Source: Diphasiastrum complanatum (Eukaryota > Streptophyta > Lycopodiopsida > Lycopodiales > Lycopodiaceae). Taken from it: 64,000 bases of DNA. Shown here piece after piece: positions 21,324 to 31,874 of this stretch. Every line of letters starts with the position of its first letter. Within the stretch, counting starts at the first letter, position 1. The DNA is taken from contig CM055094.1 of the NCBI GenBank assembly GCA_029204225.1, positions 13,562,108-13,626,107 on the forward strand. Direction: 5' to 3'. The position numbers and the translations under genes are program-made. The notes under the pieces were generated by a model. It was not told the DNA's origin. It made no database searches and was given only the letters and a program-made list of their open reading frames with translations.

Positions 21324-22060
21324 TGTGAAGAATTGAAAAAGATTATCTATGTTAGATATAGGGGTCTTATGTTTTTTACATCAAGCATCTAGGTGTAGGA
21401 TGTTGATAGGAATAAATTTGGCATAGATGGCAAATTATGCATTTCCACTTGTAATGCCACTATTGAGCCAAAATAGAGTAAGAGGCTAAACACTTGCTAA
21501 TTAGAGTGTAGACAAGTGTAAAGTTTTTGTTTGATGAATTCCAAGAGGTCCAATAGGATATAGAGGTGGAACCTTGTGAGGTCCAATAGGAAATTGAGGT
21601 GTGCTTGAATATAGTCCAATAGAATTAAGAGGTGCATACATCAATGATCCAATAGGATCAAGAGGTGACAAAATGTGGTCCAATCATAGTTAAGCATAGT
21701 GGTAGCTCGTGGACCTACTAGTATCATTGTACTCCTCATTTTGAAATCAATTGATTTGGTGATTTCATGGATTTTGTGAGTTATTGGATTTCTAGCTTTC
21801 TCTCTCTACCCGAGAGCTCTTGATGCATTTTCTCTCTCTACCTGAGGAGAGCAGCTTGTTTTTACTTAGATTATTTTTTGAATACTTCCCACACGTGTGA
21901 GTGAGAGTTGGAAGTGATTGAATGCATGTAGTAGTGTGTTTTTGCCATAGGATTCAAGATTGATCTTGAATCTCAATCTAGTCTTGATCTTGGTGCATCT
22001 ACACACCTTAGGAGATCACAAGTACATGTAGTGGACAGTCCACACGTGTGAAATTCAACA
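21324..22060 (+). repeat. Co1 5' LTR (737 bp)
   Basis: Starts TGTGAAGAATTG and ends AAATTCAACA. It carries about five CCAAT words at roughly 35-45 bp spacing (21549-21683) and two perfect CACACGTGTG palindromes (21890-21899 and 22041-22050), each containing a CACGTG G-box core. The primer site follows directly. Confidence 0.95.
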
Positions 22061-22072
22061 TGGTATCAGAGC
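22061..22072 (+). other. Co1 primer binding site (initiator Met tRNA)
   Basis: TGGTATCAGAGC directly after the 5' LTR, the standard plant copia primer site complementary to the 3' end of initiator Met tRNA. The following about 380 bp (to 22454) are leader sequence with a (GAA)6 run near 22400 and no gag. Confidence 0.95.
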
Positions 22073-22454
22073 CTACCTAAGGTTACCATGCATTTTGATC
22101 CATCTAAGTGAAAAATTTTCATCAATCTTGAGCCAGAAATTGTCAAGGCCCATTTTCCTAGCTATCTTGTTCAATCTTGGATCAAAAGAGATCAAAAGGA
22201 CATTGATTGGGTCTGACCTGGTACTGTACGGAATCAGGTGCTCAGACACGTGTGAGGAACATCCAATTTCAGTTTGGAAGTTCTCTCTCATGTGTGATCC
22301 ATTTATCTTGCTTGATAGCTTGTTTTGAAGCTATTTCTGTCTAGTTTCTGTTGCAATCAGTTTCATTCCATTTGGTTGAGCCAATCAAAAGTTATAAGCT
22401 TTTGAAGAAGAAGAAGAAGAACCAACTTGGATATATCTTCTTGCTTCTAAATCT

Positions 22455-24785
22455 ATGGTGTTTGATCATTTCCTTATTTTCAAAGCTTATGTAGAGAAGC
22501 AATTCTCATTCAAGATTAAAGCTCTTAGATGTGATGGAGGTGGTGAATATATCTCCAATAAATTTCAAGACTTTTGTGAGCTTGAAGGCATTAAAAGAGA
22601 GTTTTCTTGTGCCTACTCTCCATCTCAAAATGGAGTGGCCGAGAGAAAGAATAGATCTCTATGTGAATGTGCAAAATCTATGAGAATTGAGGCATCTTTG
22701 CCCAAAGATTTTTGGGGAGAAGCCATTAATTGTGCAAATTATCTTTGCAATAGGCTCCCACATATAGCTCTTGGAGGAAAGTCACCATATGAAATCTTAT
22801 TTTTTAAGAAGCCTAAGGTTGATCACCTTAGAATTTTTGGATGCTTATGCTTTGTCCATATGCCCTTGGAAACAAGGAAGAAGGAAGATCCTAGTGCATG
22901 CAAAGGGATCATGGTTGGATACTCATCCACCAAGAAGGCCTCTAGAGTCTTTATACTCTCTACTTCTCAAGTTATTGAAAGTAGAGATGTTGTCTTTCAT
23001 GAAGATCAACACTCATCATTTGAAGAGGCCGAGATCAAGAAATCTATGGATGCATCATCAATTATTGATTTTGAAGACAATCATGATGTGATGGGGTCGA
23101 GATTTGAAGAAGACTCTCCTCGGATTTTTTCACCAAGAAGATCCATGAGAGATAGATCCGAGCCTAAGAGGCTCTCATATGTTGACAAAGGCAAACAAGT
23201 GGATCTTGATTCCACTAATTATGTTTTTTATGTCTCTCATGAAGAGCCAAAGAATGTACAAGAGGCACTTAATACCAAGGAGTGGTATGATGCCATGAAG
23301 CAAGAGTATGATGCATTGATCACCAACAATGCTTGGGAACTTGTGGATCCTCCTTCCAAAAAGCATGTGATTGGTTGCAAGTGGGTATTTTGGATCAAGT
23401 TCAATCATGATGGCACCATCAACAAGCATAAAGCAAGATTATGTGCCAAAGGATTTGCTCAAATCCATGGTCTTGATTATGAGGAGACCTTTGCACCCGT
23501 TGCAAAGATGGTGACAATAAGAATTCTTATTTCTCTTGCTTGTTTTTTCAAGTGGAAGGTGTTCCAATTAGATGTATCCAATGATTTACTAAATGGTTAT
23601 CTTGAGGAGGAGATCTATATGGAACAACCTCAAGGATTCATCAAGGATGAGTCCAAAGTGTGCTTGCTCTTCAAAAGTCTTTATGGACTCAAGCAAGCAC
23701 CAAGATCATGGTATTCAAGACTTAACTCTTTCCTTATCTCACTAGGATTTACTCTTAGTGACTATGATCCTTCCATGTATCTAAAGTTTGTTGATAGCAA
23801 TATTGTCATTCTTCTAATTTATGTTGATGACATTATTCTTTGTGGAAGTTGTATCAAGCTAGTTGATGAAACCAAGCTAGCACTTGGATGTGAGTTTAAA
23901 ATGCAAGATCTAGGAGAGATACATTACATCCTAGGCCTAGAAATTGATTTTTATGAAAATCATGTCTTTATATGCCAATCTAGATATGCTCACTCTATGT
24001 TGAAAAAATTCCATATGGAAAATTCTAAGAGCATAGATACTCCAATGGAGCAAATTGTAAAAGATCCTAATAAAGGTGATAAAATATTCTTTGAGGACGT
24101 CACACTTTTTAGGAGTCTTGTAGGCTCCTTGATTTGGCTTACCATTACTAGGCCCGATCTTAGTTTTTGTGTGCACAAATTGAGTCAATTTATGCAAGAA
24201 CCTAAGATCCATCATTGGAAGATGGCCAAGAGGATTTTAAGATATGTATCTTCATCTTGTGATTATGGTCTACTCTATAAAAGTGAAGATCTATCCATTA
24301 TTGGCTACTCGGATTCGGACTTTGCAAGTGACAAAATGGATCGAAAGTCTATTAGTGCATACACTATCTTTCTTGGAGGCAATCTAATATCTTGGCTTTC
24401 CAAAAAGCAAGATACTATATCTCTCTCTTCATGTGAGGCCGAGTACAAAGCACTCACTACAACTACCAAAGAAGTGCTTTGGATCAAGAGGTTATTAATG
24501 GAACTAAAGTGCATCAAGGAGGATGATCTACCAATGATCAAGTGTGATAACATCTCGGCCCAAGCTCTTGCCAATAATCCCATATTTCATGCAAGAAGCA
24601 AGCACATAGAAGTGGCAAACCATTTTGTGAGAGAAAAGCTTATTGGAGGAGAAATCTATTTGGAGCATGTCAACTCGTCCTCTTGTATTGCCGATCTACT
24701 CACCAAGCCTTTGAGCAAAAGTGCTTTCATCAAGCATAGATCTAATCTTGGAGTTATATCAAGATCAATGCCCAAATCTTCATAG
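22455..24785 (+). CDS. Co1 truncated pol: integrase (partial), reverse transcriptase, RNase H
   Basis: Open frame of 776 residues, about half the length of a full copia polyprotein. Residues 1-190: integrase core lacking its zinc site and first catalytic Asp; D27 (RCDGGGEY) and E63 (NGVAERKN) keep the D-35-E spacing. Residues about 290-540: reverse transcriptase, with EETFAPVAKM, D373 in QLDVSNDLLNG and YVDD with D458/D459. Residues about 615-750: RNase H, with GYSDSDFASDKMDRKS, LSSCEAEYKAL and ADLLTKPL. The ATG at 22455 replaces the point where the integrase would continue upstream; an in-frame stop lies near 22394. RT and RNase H look intact, so an RT-active protein is conceivable; integration is not, in cis. 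Confidence 0.9.
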   Translation: MVFDHFLIFKAYVEKQFSFKIKALRCDGGGEYISNKFQDFCELEGIKREFSCAYSPSQNGVAERKNRSLCECAKSMRIEASLPKDFWGEAINCANYLCNRLPHIALGGKSPYEILFFKKPKVDHLRIFGCLCFVHMPLETRKKEDPSACKGIMVGYSSTKKASRVFILSTSQVIESRDVVFHEDQHSSFEEAEIKKSMDASSIIDFEDNHDVMGSRFEEDSPRIFSPRRSMRDRSEPKRLSYVDKGKQVDLDSTNYVFYVSHEEPKNVQEALNTKEWYDAMKQEYDALITNNAWELVDPPSKKHVIGCKWVFWIKFNHDGTINKHKARLCAKGFAQIHGLDYEETFAPVAKMVTIRILISLACFFKWKVFQLDVSNDLLNGYLEEEIYMEQPQGFIKDESKVCLLFKSLYGLKQAPRSWYSRLNSFLISLGFTLSDYDPSMYLKFVDSNIVILLIYVDDIILCGSCIKLVDETKLALGCEFKMQDLGEIHYILGLEIDFYENHVFICQSRYAHSMLKKFHMENSKSIDTPMEQIVKDPNKGDKIFFEDVTLFRSLVGSLIWLTITRPDLSFCVHKLSQFMQEPKIHHWKMAKRILRYVSSSCDYGLLYKSEDLSIIGYSDSDFASDKMDRKSISAYTIFLGGNLISWLSKKQDTISLSSCEAEYKALTTTTKEVLWIKRLLMELKCIKEDDLPMIKCDNISAQALANNPIFHARSKHIEVANHFVREKLIGGEIYLEHVNSSSCIADLLTKPLSKSAFIKHRSNLGVISRSMPKSS

Positions 24786-24794
24786 ATAATTTTT

Positions 24795-24803
24795 TAGGAG
24801 GAG
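24795..24803 (+). other. Co1 polypurine tract
   Basis: Purine run AGGAGGAG immediately before the 3' LTR, the expected plus-strand primer position. Confidence 0.8.
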
Positions 24804-25518
24804 TGTGAAGAATTGAAAAAGATTATCTATGTTAGATATAGGGGTCTTATGTTTTTTACATCAAGCATCTAGGTGTAGGATGTTGATAGGAATAAATTTG
24901 GCATAGATGGCAAATTATGCATTTCCACTTGTAATGCCACTATTGAGCCAAAATAGAGTAAGAGGCTAAACACTTGCTAATTAGAGTGTAGACAAGTGTA
25001 AAGTTTTTGTTTGATGAATTCCAAGAGGTCCAATAGGATATAGAGGTGGAACCTTGTGAGGTCCAATAGGAAATTGAGGTGTGCTTGAATATAGTCCAAT
25101 AGAATTAAGAGGTGCGTAGATCAATGATCCATGTGGTCCAATCATAGTTAAGCATAGTGGTAGCTCGTGGACCTACTAGTATCATTGTACTCCTCATTTT
25201 GAAATCAATTGATTTGGTGATTTCATGGATTTTGTGAGTTATTGGATTTCTTGCTTTCTCTCTCTACTCGAGAGCTCTTGATGCATTTTCTCTCTCTACC
25301 CGAGGAGAGCAGCTTGTTTTTACTTAGATAATTTTTTGAATACTTCCCACACGTGTGAGTGAGAGTTGGAAGTGATTGAATGCATGTAGTAGTGTGTTTT
25401 TGCCATAGGAATCAAGATTGATCTTGAATCTCAATCTAGTCTTGATCTTGGTGCATCTACACACCTTAGGAGATCACAAGTACATGTAGTGGACAGTCCA
25501 CACGTGTGAAATTCAACA
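24804..25518 (+). repeat. Co1 3' LTR (715 bp)
   Basis: Same ends as the 5' LTR. It lacks 22 bp present in the 5' LTR (21651-21672), removing one CCAAT unit. G-box palindromes are at 25348-25357 and 25499-25508. About 1% substitutions relative to the 5' LTR. Confidence 0.95.
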
Positions 25519-25523
25519 AAAAA

Positions 25524-26440
25524 TAGTCTTGGGTCGAAAAATTTTGATACCAAATTTTTTTTGTCTTCAAGTAAAAATCATGCCCCCTCTATTTTTGTAG
25601 TTTTTCAAGAATAAGTATAAACAGGTTGTTCAGGATGTTCATTACCTAATGGAATTGGGCTTGAGGATAGAATTCCAACTCTCCCCCTTGATGTGGATCT
25701 TGAAAATTTTTTATCTTCAGATTTAATAAATTGTTAAATCTGAGTTGGTAATCCATGGCAAAGTAATCTGCTGCCATAAACTTTGTCCTATAGTAAACCA
25801 AAGAAATTATCCTTGTGATTTGGTTGTCATAGTAGATAAATGTCAGATGTGACTGAATAAAATTGGTATCTACAAGATGGTTCTTTAGTCAAATCTCCTC
25901 CTTGGTAGAATGTGTGCAAGCTATAAAATCTGACTCGGTGGAGGATAATGTTACTGAGGTCTAGCTGTTACATGAGATTGGACCTTGATTGAACATAAAT
26001 CCAGAAGTTGATATTCTAGTGTCAATACTTTCTATCCAATCTACATCTGTGTAGAATGTTGGCTGATGGGCCGGCTTTTTGTTGACTGATGGAAATCAGT
26101 CTACTAGGCCGGATTCAAAAAATGTACTCCAGTGCTAACATGCATTTCAGATCCTTCATTGAGTTCAAATTGTTATTGAGTAATAAAACTCATCTACATA
26201 ATGAGCAGTGATAATAGAAAGATCTGATATAAACTTAAAGTAGATATGCGAGTCTACCAAGTTCAGCTAGAAAACATTCTCATTTCGAAGTGCAAGTTTG
26301 GTGTCATCTTCTGTCCTGCACTAGTCAGCATCAATAGTTGACTTTGCCTCTGGAATAGTGTTGAGTTCCTGCACAAAGTAGCAGGCCGGATCATCCACGA
26401 ATCGTGAAGGAGGCTGTCTGGATCGATTCGATCTTCTTGT
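25524..26440 (-). pseudogene. Copia RNase H remnant (minus strand), copy 1
   Basis: Reading the minus strand from about 26060 to 25600 gives a decayed Ty1/copia RNase H: a word like IDTRISTSGFMFNQGPIS, then LSSTESDFIACTHSTKE with a stop replacing W, then FIYYDNQ. Stops are numerous. The higher-coordinate part (26070-26440) would be the RT end but is too decayed to align. The same remnant is at 44766-45687. Confidence 0.7.
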
Positions 26441-26442
26441 TG

Positions 26443-26990
26443 ACAGATCCTCTACTCTAGAGGATCTGTTGGTTATTTCTTTGCTTCTTCTTCAAAACTA
26501 TTTCTTGCCTGTTACAAGGCTTGTTTGGGCATTACTTGTCTATTTTCTTATTTGTTACAATGCTCAAGTCTAGCAGAAACTAATTGAATATCTTTGTAGT
26601 ATAATGTCCTGTCTGTCAGAGGACAACTCAGGGTCATTCTCTCTTGAAAACACTCACATTCAAACAGAGATGCAAGCCATGAGCATTCATTTACAGATCA
26701 GGATGCAGTCCAAATGAACATTCAATTGATTCTACAACTACCTAATCTAAAAACGAACTGAATCAGATCCTACACTTTGCTAGAACTGAGCTACACTTGC
26801 ATTAATCCACAAAGCTGAAAGAAGAACTAATCTACAACATTTTAGAAGTCCAAGAATCAAGAAACCAACCAGTCTTTTGATTCTTGGACATCCCAAGAAC
26901 ATCAAAACTAGAATGTTGGAGGATATGCAAGATTTATACCACATTTCTAGCCTATTTAGTTTACTTGAATGTTGGTTCCTATATTATTTC
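26443..26990. repeat. LTR-like repeat, third copy
   Basis: Begins with a perfect 11-bp inverted repeat (ACAGATCCTCT - ACTCT - AGAGGATCTGT, 26443-26469) and matches 7920-8480 and 47040-47600. The open frame seen in those copies is interrupted here by stops. On the minus strand its far end reads as a possible LTR start. Confidence 0.5.
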
Positions 26991-28960
26991 ACAAACAAGA
27001 AAAGAAAAGTAACCCACTCTAGGAAAGCAACAAATCTAATCCACTCTACAATCCACAACCACACATAAAGGGGGGAAGGGCAAGATCATGAATGCATCAC
27101 TCAAGAAACAAGCATGATCAAGGACTCAATGAATGCACCAAACTCGTGAAGGCTCTTCTCATTTCAGCATGGAGTGGATACAATACACAAAAAGCTCCTC
27201 TTCACAAAGAGAGTCTCTTAAATAAGCAAGAGAGCTCCGTAGGTGGCATCCTAGTGGAATTTCCGCATTTCACAAATTACAAGTGGAATGATGCGCTCCA
27301 CTAGAGGTCACCATCAAAAGGTGGCTCACTCTACTTTCTTTAAGAGGGGTCTATTTGCATTTATTGCATTAGCCTAGTAATAGTAGTTCCTACATGGTCA
27401 TTCCATGTTTTGGGATTTACCATGAGGCTTACACTATTCTTGCTTGTCATTCCTAACTAGCATTTCTCGGCTCTCATACTTGGCTCTTAGTCTTCATTAG
27501 TCTCGTCTTCTCAGGGACCTCCTAAGTCTAGGGTGAGAGGTGCTCTCGAGTTGCTCTGTCTGAGTATCTTGGAGATTTGTCAAAATCAGCCAACATCATC
27601 CCACCCGTAATGTGTTGCATGACCCACTGCAACTCATATTGGACGATGTCACTCCACTTTCGCATTGGCGTCTTCGATCGACACTTGGAAAAGCGTAGAT
27701 CCTCGTTCGCTTACATAAAATCAAGTGCTTTTTGTCGCCAGTCTTTATCACAAAATTTGTATTTCACAAATTTCCACAATCGGATCAAAATATTTTATTG
27801 CTATAGGTGGTTGACATTCTCAAAATTGGAGAGCTCTCAGCAGCTTCACAGCTTGCAAGCTCGAGTGCTTTCCATGTGATACTTTGTTTTGTCACTTGTA
27901 TCTACCATTGACGGTTTCATCTTTGGTTTTTTGGCAGGTACTAACTTTTGGGAGGTCTGTATCTTCCATTTGCTTCTGGGTGTTTCCATGGTTCTTCTCA
28001 GTTGAAGTTCCAGTCTCAAGGAAAACCTTTGATTTTCAAGTTACACAAACTTCGACTATCAGTCTCAAGGGGATGGACTCATCCTCAAAAATTGGTGGTA
28101 GGAACAGATTTGGGTGGATGGTTTGGTAATGGTAAGGAAACATGATGAAGGCTCGGTGGAAGGTGAAAGAACTGATAGTTCTACAGTTGCAACCTTGGAA
28201 CCTTGAAATGTCGAGCTTTGACCACCACTTGCTGGGTTCGTTACTTTTGGATCTCTTTGGGCTTCATAGGAGGGGATTCAACTATAATTGCTCCAGAGAG
28301 TTTCTTTTGATCAAGATTGATCTTACTTATCTATTTTTTAAGATTTGTCCTTTTCTCCTCACCTTCTTTGCTTAATTTCTTTATGTCTTCTAGCTGTTTT
28401 GCCTGCTTCTTAGATCTGTGTTTGGCTGATCAACCATTGTAGGTGCTAGTTGGTCTCCGTAGGACATTTGCAATGATCTATCAGCTGCTTCAGTAAGTAT
28501 AAAAAACTAGGGATTTCTCAGAAGAACAGTGAAATGATGATAAACAAACAGATGGAAGGTAGGGTGGAGGTGGTGTCATCGGTAGATGGTGTGAACGATA
28601 GGCATGAGTATGGGTGCAAAAGTATGGCAAGATATCGGTTGAAGGAGATTGATTTTCCAATGCTTGTGTTTCTCTTTCTGAAGGATCCTCGTTCGTGACT
28701 AGGGTACTTCTTCTGATTGAGTCTCTTTGAATTGCCCATCTGTCTTCTTAGCCTTGTCTTTTTCATATTTGACTTGTGACCTTGGCTGTCGATCTTGCTG
28801 ATGTTGTTGCTGGCAGCGTGACTGCTCCAGTGGATCCAAGCAAATCCACTCTCCCCTCTCCAAGATCTGTTGGTGGGGATGTTGTTAGTGGTAACTGTAC
28901 ATGCTCAAGATTGGATCGGTGTGTTTAACACGTAATTGAAAACACGTTGAACATGTGACT
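26991..28960. other. About 2 kb without recognised feature
   Basis: Several short plus-strand frames (27577-27879, 27884-28129, 28142-28375) and a minus-strand frame (28766-28518) exist, none with a motif I recognise and none repeated elsewhere in the window. It is the longest stretch here that is both single-copy and unassigned, so a decayed host gene or an unknown element could be present. CT-rich words near 28310-28400 might be splice-acceptor-like but are not convincing. Confidence 0.3.
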
Positions 28961-30018
28961 GGACTAAAGATTGAACAAATTATAACTAAATTTGTTTCGA
29001 TCTTGCTGAAGTTGACTCAAAGATTAATATGACAATGAGATATAGGAATCAACTCTAACTTGACATGGGTTTCTCATATTTCTCAAAAATCCCAGCTACT
29101 GTACAAGGGGATCTGAAGATGGATAGATGAATGAAAATGCGTTTTGAAGATGCTCCACAAAAGACTCTCGTGTAGTAGCTATTCCTCATGCAAAAATCAA
29201 TCACACAAAATAGGTGAAGAGAAACAATGAAATAAACAAACGTTATAGAGTGAGAACTGTATGGCACATGTCGAACAAAAATTGCATTAATCAATATTGA
29301 TAATTTACATAAGTGTGGATGCAAGAGAGTGATAGGCATGTGAGTCTTGAGAAGGCCACTAAGTCTGAGGAGGTAGCACTATCAATGTTTAGCGACCAAC
29401 TTCTAAAAATATAGTACTAAGGACCATAAATGGATCTTTGAATGATCCACAAGGTTGATTGTGTGCTTGTTAAATAATTTATCAGAAACTAGTCATCAGA
29501 AAACAAGATCTAGTTGAGCAGCTTGATAGAAAACAAGTAGCGACAATCAGAGCATTGATCAATTAGTATAATCCAACTCCACATGTGTGGAAATAAGGCT
29601 GTAGTACGGCCTGTAAATAGTGTTTACAAAGTGCCAAAGCTGGGTTTCATTGGAAAAATAGAGGAATCACCATACAATGAGAGAAAACTCGAGTTTCTCC
29701 TTGAGGCTCCAAAAAGTTTCTATCTTCTCACTATGGAGAATGGGAATTGCAATACTCCATTGTTTGTAGAGTAAGGAGATTTACTCTCACTTGCCCTTGT
29801 CAAAACAAGGCAGGGTTGGTGATACTGAAATCTACCATCATTGATAGCAGATGTTGTAAGATATAGCTTGAGATGCAGGTATGGTTGAGGTACTATGTCT
29901 AGAGTACCTCTATGAGCAAGAGATTTAGAACCAAATCTCTATCTTGATTTTTGAATCCTAGATTTATTGTGTATTGGCGCATTGGAAATCTTATCAGCAT
30001 GTGGAAAGACAAATAGAT
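28961..30018. repeat. Duplicated non-coding block R2b
   Basis: Colinear with 2140-3195. The left limit is near 28965 where homology begins (ATTGAACAAATT). It contains the small frame at 29583-29774. The block abuts the Gy2b gag as in the first copy. Confidence 0.55.
29583..29774 (+). other. Small open frame, 63 codons, origin unknown
   Basis: Reads MCGNKAVVRPVNSVYKVPKL at the start, followed by GFIGKIEESPYNERKLEFLL, and ends PLFVE. In the paralogue (about 2755-2945) it has a stop and frameshifts. It looks protein-like in composition and could be an exon captured from a host gene, but I do not recognise it. Confidence 0.25.
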
Positions 30019-31560
30019 TTGAAGTTGTATAAGGGGAGAAAAACTGTCAATTCTCTGTGGAGGTTGCTAGTGGTTGGACATTGTAGCAGATGATGGAATA
30101 TCGGTTTCGCTTTCTTTCGACAAGGACTCATTTCATATTGTCTTTTTGCATTATGGAGCTGGTGTATTGTGCGGTATTGTAGAAGTTTACAAGAAACTTC
30201 TCGATTGAGCAGCAAGATTAACTGTTGGTTGCTATGGTGCTCATGTGGTTGTCGTGAGGATCCTATTGCGATTCAAAACTGACGTGAGAGGTAGGTAGGA
30301 TCTTAGTTGGTTGTTTCGGATGGTCTTTGAAACTGTGTTTTTTGACACAGTCGGGACACTCAGCATGGTACTTGGTCTTGACTGGACAATCAACCATGAA
30401 GTGGCTAGTTTTTCCATAGATGAAACATCCATTTGTTCAATGGCCCTTGTATAACGGCATAGCCATCTTGTATGACTAATGGTTCTAGAATTTCATATGG
30501 ATATTCGGGATAAGTCAAAGAATGTACCGTATGTGTGTGGATAGGTTGATATGAAGGACAAGCGTCAGCATGATGCATAGCCCTGAAGTGTGGGCACCAT
30601 ATTGGTTTTCATCTATAAGGTACCTGTGAAGTGTTTGGATGACCAGGCATATTGCTTTGGATAGACTTCAAGGTAGTTTGAAACTCATTGGTGAGTTTCT
30701 CCATTTGTAGTTGGTGTTTCTTATTAAGCAACTCCAACTGGGATTTCCAAAGTTGATCTCGGGTGTCCTTGATCGCCTTTGACTCATGGACAAGAGCACG
30801 TGGTGTTCTCCTTTCTCTGGATTCATCAACATCTGATCCCTCGTCTTCTTCTTTGATGGCATCAGACATAGCTAACCTTAGGCTCATATATTCATCACTA
30901 GATTTAAGCTCGAGTCTAATCCACTTGGAAGGCCGACTAAGAACCATATGTTGAGCATTTGTTCAAAGGGCTGTTCTTGTACTTGACTTTTGAGGCATTT
31001 GAAACGCTCGATATAGTCTCATACACGTTCATCTTTCGCCATCTTGATCTTACTCAATTTGACAAAAGGGCTCTCTATTAAGCGAAAGGGCTTAAAGCGT
31101 GTGATAAAGGACTCTTTTAGAATTGACCAGTCTATCTTATCTTCATGATCAAGGTTGAAAAACCAATCGCGTGCTGTAGCGATCATGGTCATCAAAAATA
31201 GTTGGACCATAGCAGCGGGAGATGTTTTGCCATACACATCACATGTATTCTCAAAGATTTGCAAAAATTGTTGAGGGGCCAAACTACCGTCAACCTTTGG
31301 TAGATCTAGCTTGGGTGTATATTTCTCAAGATGAGCACTGTGGGTAGCAGAAGCACCATTAATGTTGGTTCTGTCCTGTGAGGGTTCAGCAGCATAAAAA
31401 TGGGGTCGTGCGCTTGAGGACTCAGCTCTATCGGGTTCTTGTTCCTCGAATGGGTTTGTGCATGGCTCTTGGAGTTGGGACCACATTCGGTAGAATGTAT
31501 GATGTCAGATTTGGTCAATTGTAGGGGACCTTACCTCGTATGGATCATCTCCTGGGATTT
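30019..31560 (-). pseudogene. Gy2b gypsy gag, longer copy
   Basis: Same gag as Gy2a but retaining about 333 bp absent there. From 31486: the gag core (LDLPKVDGSLAPQQFLQIFE, FITRFKPFRLIE), a stop at 31019, then a frame at 30947-30609 with AIKEEDEGSD and a helical stretch. Then the knuckle region: CPHFRAMHHADAC (second Cys lost), CFIYGKTSHFMVDC (third ligand Tyr) and CPDCVKKHSFKDHP. Because the deleted segment continues the knuckle region smoothly, this copy is nearer the ancestral form. Several ligands are substituted, so the nucleocapsid is degenerate. Confidence 0.8.
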
Positions 31561-31870
31561 TAGGATATTTTTGTTGGTCCATTGGATACTGGTGTGTTTA
31601 TTTTGTGTTGTGTATGTGTTTCTGGTGTTTTTGGATTTTTGTTTTTTTTTGGGCTTTGCTTTTTTTCTTTTTCGGTGTGGTCTGATTTTTGGTGTTTTTG
31701 GTGTTTTTTGGATTTGTTAAGGGTTTTTGTAAGGAAGGCAAGGGGAGACTTAGTATGAAAAGGGCTTCCTTATGGTATGGGTTTTATTTTTTCGAAAATT
31801 TTTGTGGTGTCAGTTGCAAAAATGTGGGATGCAAATGGAATGGAATGTTGGATTCAAGTCGTCGGATGCA
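31561..31870. repeat. Gy2b leader
   Basis: Matches 4380-4700. Long T/G runs on the plus strand. It ends near 31870 at the join to Gy3a. Confidence 0.5.
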
Positions 31871-31874
31871 CCTG

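Larger units (their letters stand above)
21319..25523 (+). mobile_element. Co1: young non-autonomous Ty1/copia element with target duplication
   Basis: Complete LTR element: 5-bp target duplication AAAAA (21319-21323 and 25519-25523), 5' LTR 21324-22060, primer site, internal region, polypurine tract and 3' LTR 24804-25518. The paralogous block near 44755 reads GGGTCAAAAATAGTC without the element, so insertion followed the block duplication. The LTRs differ by 7 substitutions and one 22-bp gap. The internal region (2.7 kb) lacks gag, protease and the integrase N-terminus, so movement would need proteins from another copia. Confidence 0.95.

Noticed and set aside
29055-29339. 94-codon minus-strand frame in block R2b
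   Set aside because: No motif, and the frame is broken by changes in the sister copy near 2215-2500.
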